Shown: positions 8,747 to 19,939, numbered from the stretch's first letter. The stretch: DNA of 64,000 bases from Streptomyces cellostaticus (GCF_023630175.1 NZ_JALLIN010000007.1:117277-181276), one strand, 5' to 3'. The notes: generated by a model not told the origin, from the sequence alone. Program-made: numbers and translations.

Positions 8747-10161
8747 GTCTGCCTCAGTCTCCGCCAGACGGCCTTGGCCGCGTTGTGCCCCGACATGCCG
8801 TGCACGCCGGGGCCCGGCGGGGTGGCCGAGGAGCAGATGAAGACGGCCGGGTGAGGGGTGTGGTACGGGAACAGGGACAGTCTGGGGCGCAGCAGCAACT
8901 GGAGCCCGGAGGTCGCGCCGCAGGCGATGTCACCGCCGACGTAGTTGGCGTTGTGGGCGGCGAGTTCGGCGGGGCCCATGGTGGCGCGGGCCAGCACCCG
9001 GTCGCGGAACCCGGGCGCGAAGCGCTCCAGTTGGCGTTCGATGGCGTCGGTGAGGTCGCCCCGCCAGCCGTTGGGGACATGGCCGTAGGCCCAGAAGACG
9101 TGCTTGCCCGCGGGCGCCCGGGTGGGGTCGGCCACGCTGGGCTGCACGGTGATCAGGAAGGGCCGGTCGGGGGCGCGGCCCGCGCGGGACGCGGCGTGCA
9201 GCGCGGTGCCGATCTCGGCCCGGCTCGCGCCGATCTGCACGGTGCCCGCGACGCGTGCCTCCGGGGCGGTCCAGGGGACCGGGCCGTCCAGGGCGTAGTC
9301 GATCTTGAAAACGCTCGGGCCGTAGCGGAAGCGGTCGTAGTGGCCGCCGAAGCCGGCGATGCGGGCGAGCGCGGTGGGTGAGGTGTCGAACACGTACGCG
9401 CGGGCCGGCGGCAGGTCGTCGAGGCGCTTGACCTCGTAGTCGGTGTGGACGGCGCCGCCGAGGTCCGTGAGGTGGGCGGCGAGGGCGTCGGAGACGGCCT
9501 GGGACCCACCCCGGGCCAGCGGCCAGCCGCGGGCGTGCGCGGCCAGCGCGAAGACCAGGCCGATGGCGCCGGTGGCGAAGCCGCCGAGGGGGGCCATCAC
9601 ATGGGCGACGAGCCCGGAGAAGAGGGCCTTGGCGGGCTCGTCGCGGAAGCGGCGCATCAGCAGGGTGGAGGGCGGCAGCCCGGCGAGGCCGAAGCGGGCC
9701 AGGGTCACCGGGTCGCGGGGCAGCGCGGTCGACGGCAGCGACATGAAGTCCCTGGCCAGGGTGTCCCACCTGGACAGGAACGGCGCGACCAGCCTGCGGT
9801 ACGCGCCCGCGTCGCGCGGGCCGAAGGAGGCCGCCGTCTCGGCGACGGACCGGGCCAGCACGGCCGCGCTGCCGTCCGGGAACGGGTGCGCCATCGGCAG
9901 GTCCGCGTGTACCCACCGAAGGCCGTACCGCTCCAGGGGCAGGGCGCGGAAGGCGGGCGAGTTGACGCCGAGGGGGTGCGCGGCCGAGCAGGGGTCGTGC
10001 CGGAAGCCGGGCAGCGTCAGCTCCTCGGTGCGGGCGCCGCCGCCGACCGTGGAGCGTGCCTCGAACAGGGCGACGGAGTGGCCCCTGCGGGCCAGCTCCA
10101 CGGCAGCGGTCAGTCCGTTCGGACCCGCACCCACCACGACCGCATCGAGCATCGACGGCAC
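8743..10161 (-). CDS. FAD-dependent oxidoreductase, phytoene-dehydrogenase-like
   Basis: The 472-residue protein begins with a Rossmann dinucleotide motif ([20 protein letters not shown]) followed by [16 protein letters not shown], the FAD-binding signature of the phytoene desaturase/NAD(P)-FAD amine oxidase-like group. The C-terminal [11 protein letters not shown] motif is the matching FAD-binding loop. Such enzymes use FAD to desaturate or isomerise carotenoid-like or other lipidic substrates, but no carotenoid gene lies nearby, so the substrate is unknown. The gene is first in a two-gene operon with the macro-domain hydrolase. Confidence 0.85.
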   Translation of the reverse strand: MPSMLDAVVVGAGPNGLTAAVELARRGHSVALFEARSTVGGGARTEELTLPGFRHDPCSAAHPLGVNSPAFRALPLERYGLRWVHADLPMAHPFPDGSAAVLARSVAETAASFGPRDAGAYRRLVAPFLSRWDTLARDFMSLPSTALPRDPVTLARFGLAGLPPSTLLMRRFRDEPAKALFSGLVAHVMAPLGGFATGAIGLVFALAAHARGWPLARGGSQAVSDALAAHLTDLGGAVHTDYEVKRLDDLPPARAYVFDTSPTALARIAGFGGHYDRFRYGPSVFKIDYALDGPVPWTAPEARVAGTVQIGASRAEIGTALHAASRAGRAPDRPFLITVQPSVADPTRAPAGKHVFWAYGHVPNGWRGDLTDAIERQLERFAPGFRDRVLARATMGPAELAAHNANYVGGDIACGATSGLQLLLRPRLSLFPYHTPHPAVFICSSATPPGPGVHGMSGHNAAKAVWRRLRQT

Positions 10162-10240
10162 CTTCGGACTCCTTCGTCAGCCGATGGCCACTCGCGATCA
10201 GGATATGCCGGTGGTCCCGTGGCGGCCGGGGCCGGGTGCC

Positions 10241-11095
10241 TCAGCCGCCCGCGGCCAGCAGGCGCGCCACGCGGCGGGCGGTGGCGGCGTCCCGGGCGGC
10301 GGTGAACGGCAGGGTGTTGCCGCCGGTCACCCGGAACGGCTCGCCGGTGAGCGTGAGGTGGGCGCCGCCCGCCTCCTCGACCAGCAGCAGGCCCGCCGCG
10401 TGGTCCCAGGCCGCTTCCCAGGAGAACGCCACCGCGTCCAAGTCGCCCCGCGCCACGGCGAGATACTCCAGGCCCGCGGAGCCGCAGGGGCGCGGGGCGA
10501 ACCCGTCGGTCCACAGGGCGCGCAGGGCGTGCTTCTGCTCGTCGGTGGTGAAGTCCGGGTGGGAGGTGGCGACGGCCAGGTCGCGGCCGGGCGCGGGCGG
10601 GCCCGCGAACAGCCGCTCGCCGTCGAGGAAGGCCCCCCGGCCGCGGACGGCCGCGGCGAACCGGTCCGGTACGGGGGCGTAGGTCCAGGAGGCCTGTACG
10701 ACGCCCCGGTGGGCGAGCGCGACCAGCGTGCAGAAGCCCTCGTCGCCGTTCACGAACTGCCTGGTGCCGTCGACCGGGTCGATGATCCAGACCGGTGCGT
10801 CGCCGCGTATGGCCTCGTAGGTGGCCGGGTCGGCGTGCACCGCCTCCTCGCCGACCACGACCGAACCGGGCAGCAGGGCGCCGAGGACCTCGGTGAGCCG
10901 CTGCTCGGCGAGCCGGTCCGCGTCCGTCACCAGGTCGTGCGGACCGCTCTTGCGGTCCACCTCGTGCTCGGCGAGGCGGCGGAAGCGGGGCAGGATCTCG
11001 GCCGCCGCGGCCTTGCGGACCGCTTCCTCCACGTCGGCCGAGCCGCGGGTGAGAAACTCCTCGATGGTTTCCGTTTCGTCGATCATGTCCTCCAT
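10241..11095 (-). CDS. Inositol monophosphatase family phosphatase (HisN-like)
   Basis: The 284-residue protein has the metal-binding motifs of the IMPase superfamily: VGEEAV, WIIDPVDGTRQFVNG and WEAAWDHAAG. It would hydrolyse a sugar or amino-alcohol monophosphate using Mg2+; actinobacterial members of this type include histidinol-phosphate phosphatase HisN, but no his gene is nearby, so inositol or another phosphate is equally possible. The start MEDMID is one of two close ATG codons and neither has a strong ribosome-binding site. It stands alone between genes on the same strand. Confidence 0.8.
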   Translation of the reverse strand: MEDMIDETETIEEFLTRGSADVEEAVRKAAAAEILPRFRRLAEHEVDRKSGPHDLVTDADRLAEQRLTEVLGALLPGSVVVGEEAVHADPATYEAIRGDAPVWIIDPVDGTRQFVNGDEGFCTLVALAHRGVVQASWTYAPVPDRFAAAVRGRGAFLDGERLFAGPPAPGRDLAVATSHPDFTTDEQKHALRALWTDGFAPRPCGSAGLEYLAVARGDLDAVAFSWEAAWDHAAGLLLVEEAGGAHLTLTGEPFRVTGGNTLPFTAARDAATARRVARLLAAGG

Positions 11096-11178
11096 GAGAC
11101 CACGTGCCACTGACAATCCCCGCCCGCCCGGTGGACAGCGGGTGGAATCGGGATGAAGAGCGGGTGCCGGACCGGACG

Positions 11179-12996
11179 TCAGCGGCCGACCGCGTACCCC
11201 TGCATCCCGCGCGGGTTCGCGGCGGCCGACAGGACGCCCGTCTCCGGATCCCGGGCCACCGCGCACAGACGGCCCTCCGACCAGCCGGGACCGACCGTGA
11301 CCCGGTGACCCCGGCGGCGCAGCTCACCGATCACCCCGGGGTCCGTGCGGGACTCCACGGTGACGCTGCCGGGGCGCCGGCCGCGCGGGTGGAAGGAGCT
11401 GGGGAAGCTGTCGTTGTGCCAGTTCGGGGCGTCGATCGCGCCCTGCAGGTCGAGTCCGCCGCGGACCGGGGCGCGCAGCACGGCGGCGAGGAAGAAGTGC
11501 GGCTGCCACTGGTCCTGCTGGTCCCCGCCGGGAGTACCGAACGCCATCACCGGGACGCCGCCGCGCAGCGCGAGGGACGGGGTCAGGGTGGTGCGGGGCC
11601 GGCGGCCCGGGGTGAGGGAGTTCGCCAGCCCCTCCTCCAGCCACGTCATCTGCAGCCGGGTGCCGAGCGGGAAGCCGAGTTCCGGCACGACCGGATTGGA
11701 CTGCAGCCAGCCGCCGCTGGGCGTGGCCGCGACCATGTTGCCCCAGCGGTCCACGACGTCCAGGTGGCAGGTGTCGCCCCGGGTGCGGCCGTCGGCGGCC
11801 ACCCGGGCCCCGCCGGCCGGGTCCGCGGCGGTCGGCTCGCCCGCACCCGGCCGGCCGGGGCCGGGACCGCTCCGCGCCACGCGCGCGCGGGCCTGCGCGG
11901 GCAGGCGCGGGACGCGCCCGCCGGGACTGCCGGGGCGCAGCTCGTAGGAGGCCTCGTCGCCGACGAGGGCGCGGCGCCCGGCGTTGTACTCGTCCGACAG
12001 CAGCGCGGCCAGCGGCACGTCGGCCGCGTCCCCGTACCAGGCCTCCCGGTCGGCCATGGCGAGCTTGCAGCCCTCGATCAGCAGGTGGACGTAGTCGGCC
12101 GAGCCGTAGGCGGGCAGATCGGGCGGGAGCAGGGCCAGTTGCTGGAGGAAGACGGGGCCCTGGCTCCACGGGCCGGCCTTGCACACGGTCCAGCCGTTCC
12201 AGTCGTGGGTCACCGGCGCCTCGTAGCCGGCCGACCAGCCGGCCAGGTCGGCCTCGGTGAGGGTGCCGGTGTGCCGCCGCCCGCTGGTGTCCAGCGTCGG
12301 CCGCCGGGACTGCCGGACCAGGGCCTCGGCCACGAAGCCGGAGCGCCACACCTCGCGCGCGGCGTCGATGCGCGCCTCCCGGTCGCCGGCCCGGGCGGTC
12401 TCGGCCAGCAGCCGCCGCCAGGTGGCGGCCAGGGCGGGGTTGCGCAGCAGTTCACCGGCCCGGGGCGGCCGGCCGCCCGGCAGGTACACCTCGGCGGAGG
12501 AGGTCCACTCGGTCTCGAACACCTCCCGCACGGCCGCCACGATCGCGCCGACGCCCTCCACGGGCGCGTGTCCGTGCTCGGCGTACCCGATGGCGTACTT
12601 CAGGACGTCCTCCAGCGACCGGGTGCCGTGGTCGCGCAGGAGCAGCAGCCAGGCGTCGAAGGCGCCGGGCACGGCGGCGGCGAGCGGTCCGGTGCCGGGT
12701 ACGAGGTCCAGGCCGAGCCCCCGGTAGTGCGCGACGGTGGCGGCGGCCGGCGCGACGCCCTGCCCGCACAGCACGCGCACCTCGCCGCCGGCCGGCGCGA
12801 GCAGGATGGGCACCTCGCCGGCGGGCCCGTTCATGTGCGGCTCCACCACGTGCAGCACGAAGGCCCCGGCCACGGCCGCGTCGAAGGCGTTGCCCCCGTC
12901 CTCCAGCACCGCCATCGCCGACTGGGAGGCCAGCCAGTGCGTGGCGGACACCATGCCGAAGGTGCCCTGGAGGGTGGGCCGGGTGGTGAACGTCAT
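11179..12996 (-). CDS. Gamma-glutamyltransferase family protein
   Basis: The 605-residue protein shows ATHWLASQSAMAVLEDGGNA near the N-terminus and the autoprocessing site RGDTCHLDVVDRWGNMV, in which the Thr would become the N-terminal nucleophile of the small subunit. PSLALRGGVPVMAFGTPGGD is the usual downstream motif. GGTs cleave or transfer gamma-glutamyl groups, for example from glutathione. No signal peptide is visible, so unlike the second GGT in this window it looks cytoplasmic, in line with the YwrD-like subgroup. An Arg/Pro/Ala-rich insert precedes the nucleophile. Confidence 0.85.
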   Translation of the reverse strand: MTFTTRPTLQGTFGMVSATHWLASQSAMAVLEDGGNAFDAAVAGAFVLHVVEPHMNGPAGEVPILLAPAGGEVRVLCGQGVAPAAATVAHYRGLGLDLVPGTGPLAAAVPGAFDAWLLLLRDHGTRSLEDVLKYAIGYAEHGHAPVEGVGAIVAAVREVFETEWTSSAEVYLPGGRPPRAGELLRNPALAATWRRLLAETARAGDREARIDAAREVWRSGFVAEALVRQSRRPTLDTSGRRHTGTLTEADLAGWSAGYEAPVTHDWNGWTVCKAGPWSQGPVFLQQLALLPPDLPAYGSADYVHLLIEGCKLAMADREAWYGDAADVPLAALLSDEYNAGRRALVGDEASYELRPGSPGGRVPRLPAQARARVARSGPGPGRPGAGEPTAADPAGGARVAADGRTRGDTCHLDVVDRWGNMVAATPSGGWLQSNPVVPELGFPLGTRLQMTWLEEGLANSLTPGRRPRTTLTPSLALRGGVPVMAFGTPGGDQQDQWQPHFFLAAVLRAPVRGGLDLQGAIDAPNWHNDSFPSSFHPRGRRPGSVTVESRTDPGVIGELRRRGHRVTVGPGWSEGRLCAVARDPETGVLSAAANPRGMQGYAVGR

Positions 12997-13478
12997 CCGT
13001 CACCTCGGTGCTCGCGCGTGCGGGGGCCGGGACACCAGTATCGGAGGCGCCCGGTGCGGGCGCCGTGGATTTCCGGCCCGGCTTCCGTGCCCCTTTCTTC
13101 ACCGTCTCCACCGGGAGCACCGCGGCGTCTCCCGGCGCTGCCCTCCTCCCGGCGCAGGGAGGTCCGGGCGGCGCACGGCGGGTACGAGGTGCCCGGCGGC
13201 GAGCTCGCGGCGCGGCAGCGGGCGGCAGGGCCGGGCGGCGGCCCCGGGGCCGTGCCGCACCGCGTGACCCTGTACGACATCGACGCGGACCGGACGCTGG
13301 ACCGGCACATCCCCTGACCGGACATATGAGCATTTCCAACACGGCGTCCCTGGGCCTGGGTTACCGGCCGGGCACACAGCGAGTTCGGCCTTCCGCCGCA
13401 CGGGGAGTCGTGTGACACTGTCGTCCCAGCCCACCCCGCGGGACCCCTCCGCGCCCCCTCCCCCAAGAGAAGTGCGCC
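12997..13478. other. Intergenic region, possible short open frame
   Basis: This stretch of 482 bp separates divergent genes and should hold their promoters. A plus-strand frame ending at 13317 with normal Streptomyces third-position bias reads EVPGGELAARQ and ends VTLYDIDADRTLDRHIP; it may be a tiny gene or the remnant of one, but it has no convincing start. No clear hairpin or operator was seen. Confidence 0.3.
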
Positions 13479-14144
13479 GTGCGTTCACTGCCTCTGCCGC
13501 TCGCCCTGACCGCGCGCCTGACGCCGGTCGTCGTCCTCGCCTGTGCCGGCTGGGCGATGTCGTCGGGTCCGGCCGCGACGGCGGCCGCCGATCACCGGCC
13601 GTCCCAGCGGACGCCCACCGGCCCCGCGTCCGCCCCGTCGTCCGCCGAAGTTCCAAAGGCCTACGCGACCGCGCCCGCCGCCTGTTCCAGCGTGCCGGCG
13701 GCCACCGTCAAGTCCCTGGTGCCCGGGGCGAAGACGTCGGGCAAGGAGATCCCGTCGACCGACACCTCGCTGCGCCGCACCTGCTCCTGGAACGCCCTCA
13801 AGGGCTACGACTACCGCTGGCTGGACGTCTCGTTCGAGATCACCGACTCCGACGACGCGGCGAAGGAGGAGTTCCAGCAGCGGGTCGCCGAGAAGAGCGG
13901 CGGTGGCGAGGTTCCGGGGGTCGGTGACGCCGGCTACTCGGTCGTGAACCTCACGACCGAGGACAAGCAGGAGACCCGCGAGGGCGTGGTGCTGGTACGG
14001 GCCTCCAACGCGCTGGTCGTCGTCACCTACAACGGCAGCGACTTCGAGACCAGGAAGGCGCCGAGCACGGACGAGATCAACAAGGGTGCCATCAAGGCCG
14101 CCAGGAGCGCCGTGGCCGCCCTCGGGTCGGAAGCCTCCGGCTGA
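13479..14144 (+). CDS. Secreted protein, DUF3558-like
   Basis: The 221-residue product starts at GTG and has an N-terminal hydrophobic export signal (RLTPVVVLACAGWAMSSG), a Ser/Pro/Ala-rich spacer, then a small globular domain with two cysteines (ACSSVPA and RTCSW) likely forming a disulfide, and a pattern like DUF3558 lipoproteins (CxWN-type core followed by a beta-rich tail). The function of that family is unknown. AGAGAAG lies at a suitable distance before the GTG. It is convergent with the thioredoxin-like lipoprotein gene, only 7 bp apart. Confidence 0.7.
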   Translation: MRSLPLPLALTARLTPVVVLACAGWAMSSGPAATAAADHRPSQRTPTGPASAPSSAEVPKAYATAPAACSSVPAATVKSLVPGAKTSGKEIPSTDTSLRRTCSWNALKGYDYRWLDVSFEITDSDDAAKEEFQQRVAEKSGGGEVPGVGDAGYSVVNLTTEDKQETREGVVLVRASNALVVVTYNGSDFETRKAPSTDEINKGAIKAARSAVAALGSEASG

Positions 14145-14151
14145 CCGCCCC

Positions 14152-14694
14152 TCAGGAGCCGGTGAGCGGCAGCGCCAGGTCCCTCAGCTCCCGTTCGGTG
14201 ACGGGTCCGGCGTGTACGGCCGCGATCCGGCCGCGGGTGTCGATGACGACGGTGAACGGCACACCCTGCGGCACCGTCCCCTTGGGGAACCTCAGCAGCT
14301 GCCGGCCGGACGGGTCCCGGAAACTGGGGTAGCCGAGACGCTGCTCCCGCTGGAAGGCGCGGCCGCGCGCGGGATCGCTGTCGGCGTCGAGCCCGATGAC
14401 CCGCACGCCCCGTGCGGCGAGGTGCTCGTGCGCCGCCCGCAGTTCGGGCGCCTCGGCCCGGCAGGGACCGCACCAGGACGCCCACGCGTTCAGGAGGACC
14501 ACCTCTCCCCGGTGGTCGGCCAGCCGGAGCGGTCTGCCGTCCAGACTGTCCCCGACGAGCTCGGGCGCGGCCTCGCGCCGATCCGCGGGCACGAGCCCGC
14601 TCCGTTCCGTTCCCGGGCCGGCGGTCGCCATCCCGGCATGGCAGGAGGCCAGCGCCAGACAGGCGGCGGACCACAGCAACGCTCGTATCCTCAC
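14152..14694 (-). CDS. TlpA-like thiol-disulfide lipoprotein
   Basis: The 180-residue product begins VRIRALLWSAACLALASC, a compact lipoprotein signal with lipobox LASC. The rest is a thioredoxin fold of the TlpA/ResA class, with active site WCGPC in LNAWASWCGPC and the cis-Pro region GVPFTVVID. It should act outside the membrane to reduce disulfides, for instance in cytochrome c maturation or to support metal proteins, but no ccs gene is adjacent. The GTG start is preferred because it gives a normal-length signal; an ATG 27 nt upstream is the alternative. Confidence 0.85.
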   Translation of the reverse strand: MRIRALLWSAACLALASCHAGMATAGPGTERSGLVPADRREAAPELVGDSLDGRPLRLADHRGEVVLLNAWASWCGPCRAEAPELRAAHEHLAARGVRVIGLDADSDPARGRAFQREQRLGYPSFRDPSGRQLLRFPKGTVPQGVPFTVVIDTRGRIAAVHAGPVTERELRDLALPLTGS

Positions 14695-14766
14695 AACCCG
14701 TGATTGTCCCGCCGGGGCCATGAGCGAGTGACGTCGGGGGGGCTTGGAGAGCACGTGCGGGCGGAC

Positions 14767-14804
14767 GGTCCACCCCGGGCGGCCCGGGGCCGCCGGGGTG
14801 GACC
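14767..14804 (-). terminator. Hairpin downstream of the permease gene
   Basis: GGTCCACCCCGG pairs perfectly with CCGGGGTGGACC to give a 12-bp stem, extendable with one bulge into the loop. It lies 5 bp past the stop of the NCS1 permease gene and ends the pyrimidine cluster. Confidence 0.8.
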
Positions 14805-14808
14805 GGTC

Positions 14809-16347
<1,539 letters not shown>

Positions 16348-16484
16348 GGGCGGGCCAATCGGGGTGAGGTGGATCGGGAGAGGCCGTGCGGGCGGCGCAT
16401 GGGGGGTGCGCGGGCGGGCGCCCTGTGCCCTCTCGCCGTGGCGGGGCGGCCGCGGCGAGAGGGAGACCAACGGGTCGGCGACGG

Positions 16485-17504
16485 TCAGGCGTTGACCGCC
16501 GGGATCACCTGGGAGCCGTAGGCGTCGATGGTGGCTTCCTGGGCGTCGTGCATGTCGTACACGGCGAACTGGTCGACGCCCAGGGCGCGCAGGGCGTCGA
16601 GCTTCTCGATGTGCTTCTCGGGCGGCCCGATCAGGCAGAACCGGTCGACGATCTCGTCGGGCACGAAGTGGGTGTCGGGGTTGCCGCTGCGCCCGTGGTG
16701 GGCGTAGTCGTAGCCCTGGCGGGCCTTGATGTAGTCGGTGAGTTCGTCGGGCACCTGGGCGGAGTGCTCGCCGTACTTGGCGACCAGGTCCGCGACGTGG
16801 TTGCCGACCATGCCGCCGAACCAGCGGCACTGTTCACGGGCATGGGCGAGGGCCTCCGGCGAGTCGTCGGCGGTGACGTAGGCGGGGGCGGCCACGCAGA
16901 CGGTGACCTCGGACGGGTCGCGGCCGGCGGCGGCGGCCGCGTCCTTGACGGCCTTGACCATGTACTCGGTGAGGTAGAGGTCGGCGAGCTGGAGGATGAA
17001 GCCGTCGGCCTCCTCCCCGGTCATCTTCAGTGCCTTCGGGCCGTACGCGGCCATCCACACCGGGACTTCGGCGCCGGGGGCGACCCAGGGGAAGCGGATC
17101 CTCGTGCCGCCGAGGTCGGCCTCCTCGCCCCGGCCGAGGGCGCGGATGACCTTCATGGCCTCGCTGATCCGGGCCAGTGTGTTGGGCTTGCGGCCCGCGA
17201 CGCGCATCGCGGAGTCGCCGCGGCCGATCCCGCACACCGTGCGGTTGCCGAACATGTCGTTCAGGGTGGCGAAGGTGGAGGCGGTGACCTCCCAGGTGCG
17301 GGTGCCCGGGTTGGTCACCATGGGGCCGACCCGCAGCCCGGTGGTGTTCGCGAGGATCTGGCTGTAGATCACGAACGGCTCCTGCCAGAGCACGGCGGAG
17401 TCGAAGGTCCAGCCGTAGGTGAAGCCGTTGCGCTCGGCCCGCTTCATGAGGCTGACGACACGGGAGGCCGGCGGGTCGGTCTGCAGGACGAGTCCGAAGT
17501 CCAT
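16485..17504 (-). CDS. LLM-class flavin/F420-dependent oxidoreductase
   Basis: The 339-residue protein is a luciferase-like TIM barrel: MDFGLVLQTDPP at the start, YGWTFDSAVLWQEPF and GIGRGDSAMRVAGRKP in the middle match the subgroup often labelled TIGR03842, placed beside dihydropyrimidinase genes. It probably uses reduced F420 or FMN to reduce or oxygenate a ring compound, and in this setting could be the dihydropyrimidine dehydrogenase-replacing step, which is inference. AGGAG lies 8 nt before the ATG. The gene starts 12 bp after the dihydropyrimidinase stop, so they form an operon. Confidence 0.85.
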   Translation of the reverse strand: MDFGLVLQTDPPASRVVSLMKRAERNGFTYGWTFDSAVLWQEPFVIYSQILANTTGLRVGPMVTNPGTRTWEVTASTFATLNDMFGNRTVCGIGRGDSAMRVAGRKPNTLARISEAMKVIRALGRGEEADLGGTRIRFPWVAPGAEVPVWMAAYGPKALKMTGEEADGFILQLADLYLTEYMVKAVKDAAAAAGRDPSEVTVCVAAPAYVTADDSPEALAHAREQCRWFGGMVGNHVADLVAKYGEHSAQVPDELTDYIKARQGYDYAHHGRSGNPDTHFVPDEIVDRFCLIGPPEKHIEKLDALRALGVDQFAVYDMHDAQEATIDAYGSQVIPAVNA

Positions 17505-17515
17505 GGGCGCCACTC

Positions 17516-18958
17516 CTAGTTGAGGTACTGACAGGTGGTGCGCGGAGTGAAGGCGCCGTGACCGGCGCGTCCGGTGTACTCCCGCTGGTCGATGACGATC
17601 TCGCCGCGCGAGAGCACGGTCTCCACCCGGCCGGTCGTGCGCCTGCCCTCGTAGGCGGAGTAGTCGACGTTCATGTGGTGCGTCTCGGCGGACATGACCT
17701 GTTCGGCGTGCGGGTCGTAGACGACGACGTCGGCGTCCGCGCCCGGGGTGATGGTGCCTTTCTTGGGATAGAGGCCGAACATGCGGGCCGGGGTGGCGCA
17801 GGCGATCTCGATCCAGCGGCGCCGTGAGATGCGCCCGTCGACGACGGCCTGGTGCAGCAGGTCCATACGGTTCTCCACGCCGGGCAGACCGTTGGGGATC
17901 TTGGAGAAGTCGCCCCGGCCCAGCTCCTTCTGGCCGCTGAAGCAGAACGGGCAGTGGTCGGTGGAGACGACCTGCAGGTCGTTGGTGCGCAGGCCCTGCC
18001 ACAGGGCCGCCTGGTGCTCCCTGGGGCGCAGCGGGGTGGAGCACACGTACTTGGCGCCCTCGAAGTCCGGTTCGGCGAGGTTGTCGGTGGACAGGAACAG
18101 ATACTGCGGGCAGGTCTCGCCGAACACGTTGAGCCCCGCGTCCCGCGCCCGGGCCAGTTCGGCGACCGCCTCCTGCGCCGAGACGTGCACGACGTACAGC
18201 GGGGCCCCGGCGACCTGCGCGAGCCGAATGGCACGGTGGGTGGCCTCGGCCTCCAGCAGGGCCTTGCGGACCTCTCCGTGGTACCGGGGGTCGGTCTCGC
18301 CGCGGGCCAGGGCCTGTTCGACCAGGACGTCGATGGCGATGCCGTTCTCGGCGTGCATCATGATCAGGCCGCCGTTGTCGGCGGCGCGCTGCATGGCCCG
18401 CAGGATCTGGCCGTCGTCGGAGTAGAACACCCCGGGGTAGGCCATGAACTGCTTGAAGCTGGTCACCCCCTCCTCGACCAGCAGGTCCATCTCCTTGAGC
18501 GTCTCCTGGTTCACATCGGAGACGATCATGTGGAAGGCGTAGTCGATCGCGCAGTTGCCCTCGGCCTTGGCGTGCCAGGCGTCGAGGCCCTCGCGCAGGG
18601 TGCCGCCGACGCTCTGGATCGCGAAGTCGACGATCGTGGTCGTGCCGCCCCAGGCGGCGGCACGGGTACCGGTCTCGAAGGTGTCGGCGGCGGTGGTGCC
18701 GCCGAACGGCATCTGCATGTGGGTGTGTCCGTCGACGCCGCCCGGGATGACGTACTTCCCGGTGGCGTCGATGACCCTGCCCCACCCTTCGGGCGAGGGT
18801 GGCCCCGTCTCGCTCAGCCCGGCGGTGAACGCCTCGGCGGCGGGGGTGCCGGCGGCGGCGAGGGCGGCGATGCGTCCGTCCTCGATCAGGACGTCGGCGT
18901 GGATCTCGTCGGACGCGGTGATGACGAGACCACCGCGGATGACGGTACGGCTGCTCAT
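17516..18958 (-). CDS. hydA: Dihydropyrimidinase (hydantoinase)
   Basis: The 480-residue amidohydrolase has the metal-binding DGHTHMQMPFGG motif, the lysine that becomes carboxylated in SFKQFMAYPG, later histidines in MMHAENG and YVVHVSAQEA, and the metal Asp in STDHCPF. It opens dihydrouracil or dihydrothymine to N-carbamoyl-beta-amino acids, step two of reductive pyrimidine breakdown, in the cytoplasm as a Zn enzyme. GGAGGAG precedes the ATG. It is the middle gene of a co-directional unit with the beta-ureidopropionase-like gene upstream and the LLM gene downstream. Confidence 0.92.
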   Translation of the reverse strand: MSSRTVIRGGLVITASDEIHADVLIEDGRIAALAAAGTPAAEAFTAGLSETGPPSPEGWGRVIDATGKYVIPGGVDGHTHMQMPFGGTTAADTFETGTRAAAWGGTTTIVDFAIQSVGGTLREGLDAWHAKAEGNCAIDYAFHMIVSDVNQETLKEMDLLVEEGVTSFKQFMAYPGVFYSDDGQILRAMQRAADNGGLIMMHAENGIAIDVLVEQALARGETDPRYHGEVRKALLEAEATHRAIRLAQVAGAPLYVVHVSAQEAVAELARARDAGLNVFGETCPQYLFLSTDNLAEPDFEGAKYVCSTPLRPREHQAALWQGLRTNDLQVVSTDHCPFCFSGQKELGRGDFSKIPNGLPGVENRMDLLHQAVVDGRISRRRWIEIACATPARMFGLYPKKGTITPGADADVVVYDPHAEQVMSAETHHMNVDYSAYEGRRTTGRVETVLSRGEIVIDQREYTGRAGHGAFTPRTTCQYLN

Positions 18959-18989
18959 GGTCCCTCTCCTCCCAGGGTGGGCGCTGCGG

Positions 18990-19832
18990 TCAGGGCGCGG
19001 TCAGCGGCGTGTAGGCACCCGGGGCCCGGTCGCGGTAGAACTGCCAGCGGTCGCGGACCTCGCGGAGCTTGGCCAGGTCCAGGTCGCGGACGACGAGTTC
19101 CGGCTCCTTGTCGCTCGCGACCTCGCCGACGAACTGGGCCTCGGGGTCCACGAAGTAGGTGGTGCCGTAGAAGTCGTTGTCGCCCAGGTCCTCCACGCCG
19201 ACCCGGTTGATGGCGCCGACGAAGTACTCGTTGGCGACGGCGGCCGCCGGCTGCTCCAACTGCCACAGGTAGCGGGAGAGGCCGCGCGAGGTGGCCGAGG
19301 GGTTGAAGACGATCTCGGCACCGGCGAGGCCCAGTGCCCGCCAGCCCTCCGGGAAGTGCCGGTCGTAGCAGATGTAGACGCCGATCCGGCCGACGGCCGT
19401 GTCGAAGACGGGCCAGCCGCTGTTGCCGGGCCTGAAGTAGAACTTCTCCCAGAACCCCTGCACCTGGGGGATGTGGGTCTTGCGGTACTTGCCGAGGTAG
19501 GAGCCGTCCGCGTCGATCACGGCGGCGGTGTTGTACAGGACGCCCGGCTGCTCCTCCTCGTACATCGGCAGGACCAGGACGATGCCCAGCTCCCGGGCCA
19601 GCGCCTGGAAGCGCCGGACGGTGGGGCCGTCGGGGATCCGCTCGGCGTACTCGTAGAAGGCCTTGTCCTGCACCTGGCAGAAGTAGGGGCCGTAGAACAG
19701 TTCCTGGAAGCAGAGGACTTGGGCGCCCTGTGCGGCCGCGTCGCGGGCCGCCTGCTCGTGGACCTGGATCATCGACTCCTTGTCGCCGGTCCAGGCGGTC
19801 TGGAAGAGGGCGGCACGGATCACTCGGCTCAT
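18990..19832 (-). CDS. Nitrilase-superfamily N-carbamoyl-beta-alanine amidohydrolase, copy 1
   Basis: The 280-residue carbon-nitrogen hydrolase has the Glu-Lys-Cys triad in CFQELFYGPYF, YRKTHIPQ and GVYICYDRHFPEG. Family and context indicate beta-ureidopropionase: it would hydrolyse N-carbamoyl-beta-alanine made by dihydropyrimidinase to beta-alanine, CO2 and ammonia. GGAGG sits 6 nt before the ATG. It is about two-thirds identical by eye to the second copy near 23 kb, so one is a duplicate or has a different carbamoyl substrate. Two 10-bp repeats lie upstream in the spacer behind the PucR gene. Confidence 0.88.
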   Translation of the reverse strand: MSRVIRAALFQTAWTGDKESMIQVHEQAARDAAAQGAQVLCFQELFYGPYFCQVQDKAFYEYAERIPDGPTVRRFQALARELGIVLVLPMYEEEQPGVLYNTAAVIDADGSYLGKYRKTHIPQVQGFWEKFYFRPGNSGWPVFDTAVGRIGVYICYDRHFPEGWRALGLAGAEIVFNPSATSRGLSRYLWQLEQPAAAVANEYFVGAINRVGVEDLGDNDFYGTTYFVDPEAQFVGEVASDKEPELVVRDLDLAKLREVRDRWQFYRDRAPGAYTPLTAP

Positions 19833-19897
19833 CGGGACCTCCGGTCGCTCGGTGTACGGCGAGACTAGGAAGCCCGGTGGGCCGGTTTGAGTTGCAG

Positions 19898-19939
19898 CGT
19901 GTCACGTCCGCGGGCGGTCGGCGTGCCACCGTGTCACGT
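19898..19939. promoter_or_regulatory. Direct repeats CGTGTCACGT, putative PucR operator
   Basis: CGTGTCACGT occurs at 19898-19907 and again at 19930-19939, 32 bp apart or three helical turns. They sit 66-107 bp upstream of the first nitrilase gene and downstream of the PucR gene, a suitable place for an activator. Each copy is itself nearly palindromic. Assignment to PucR is inferred only from position. Confidence 0.4.
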
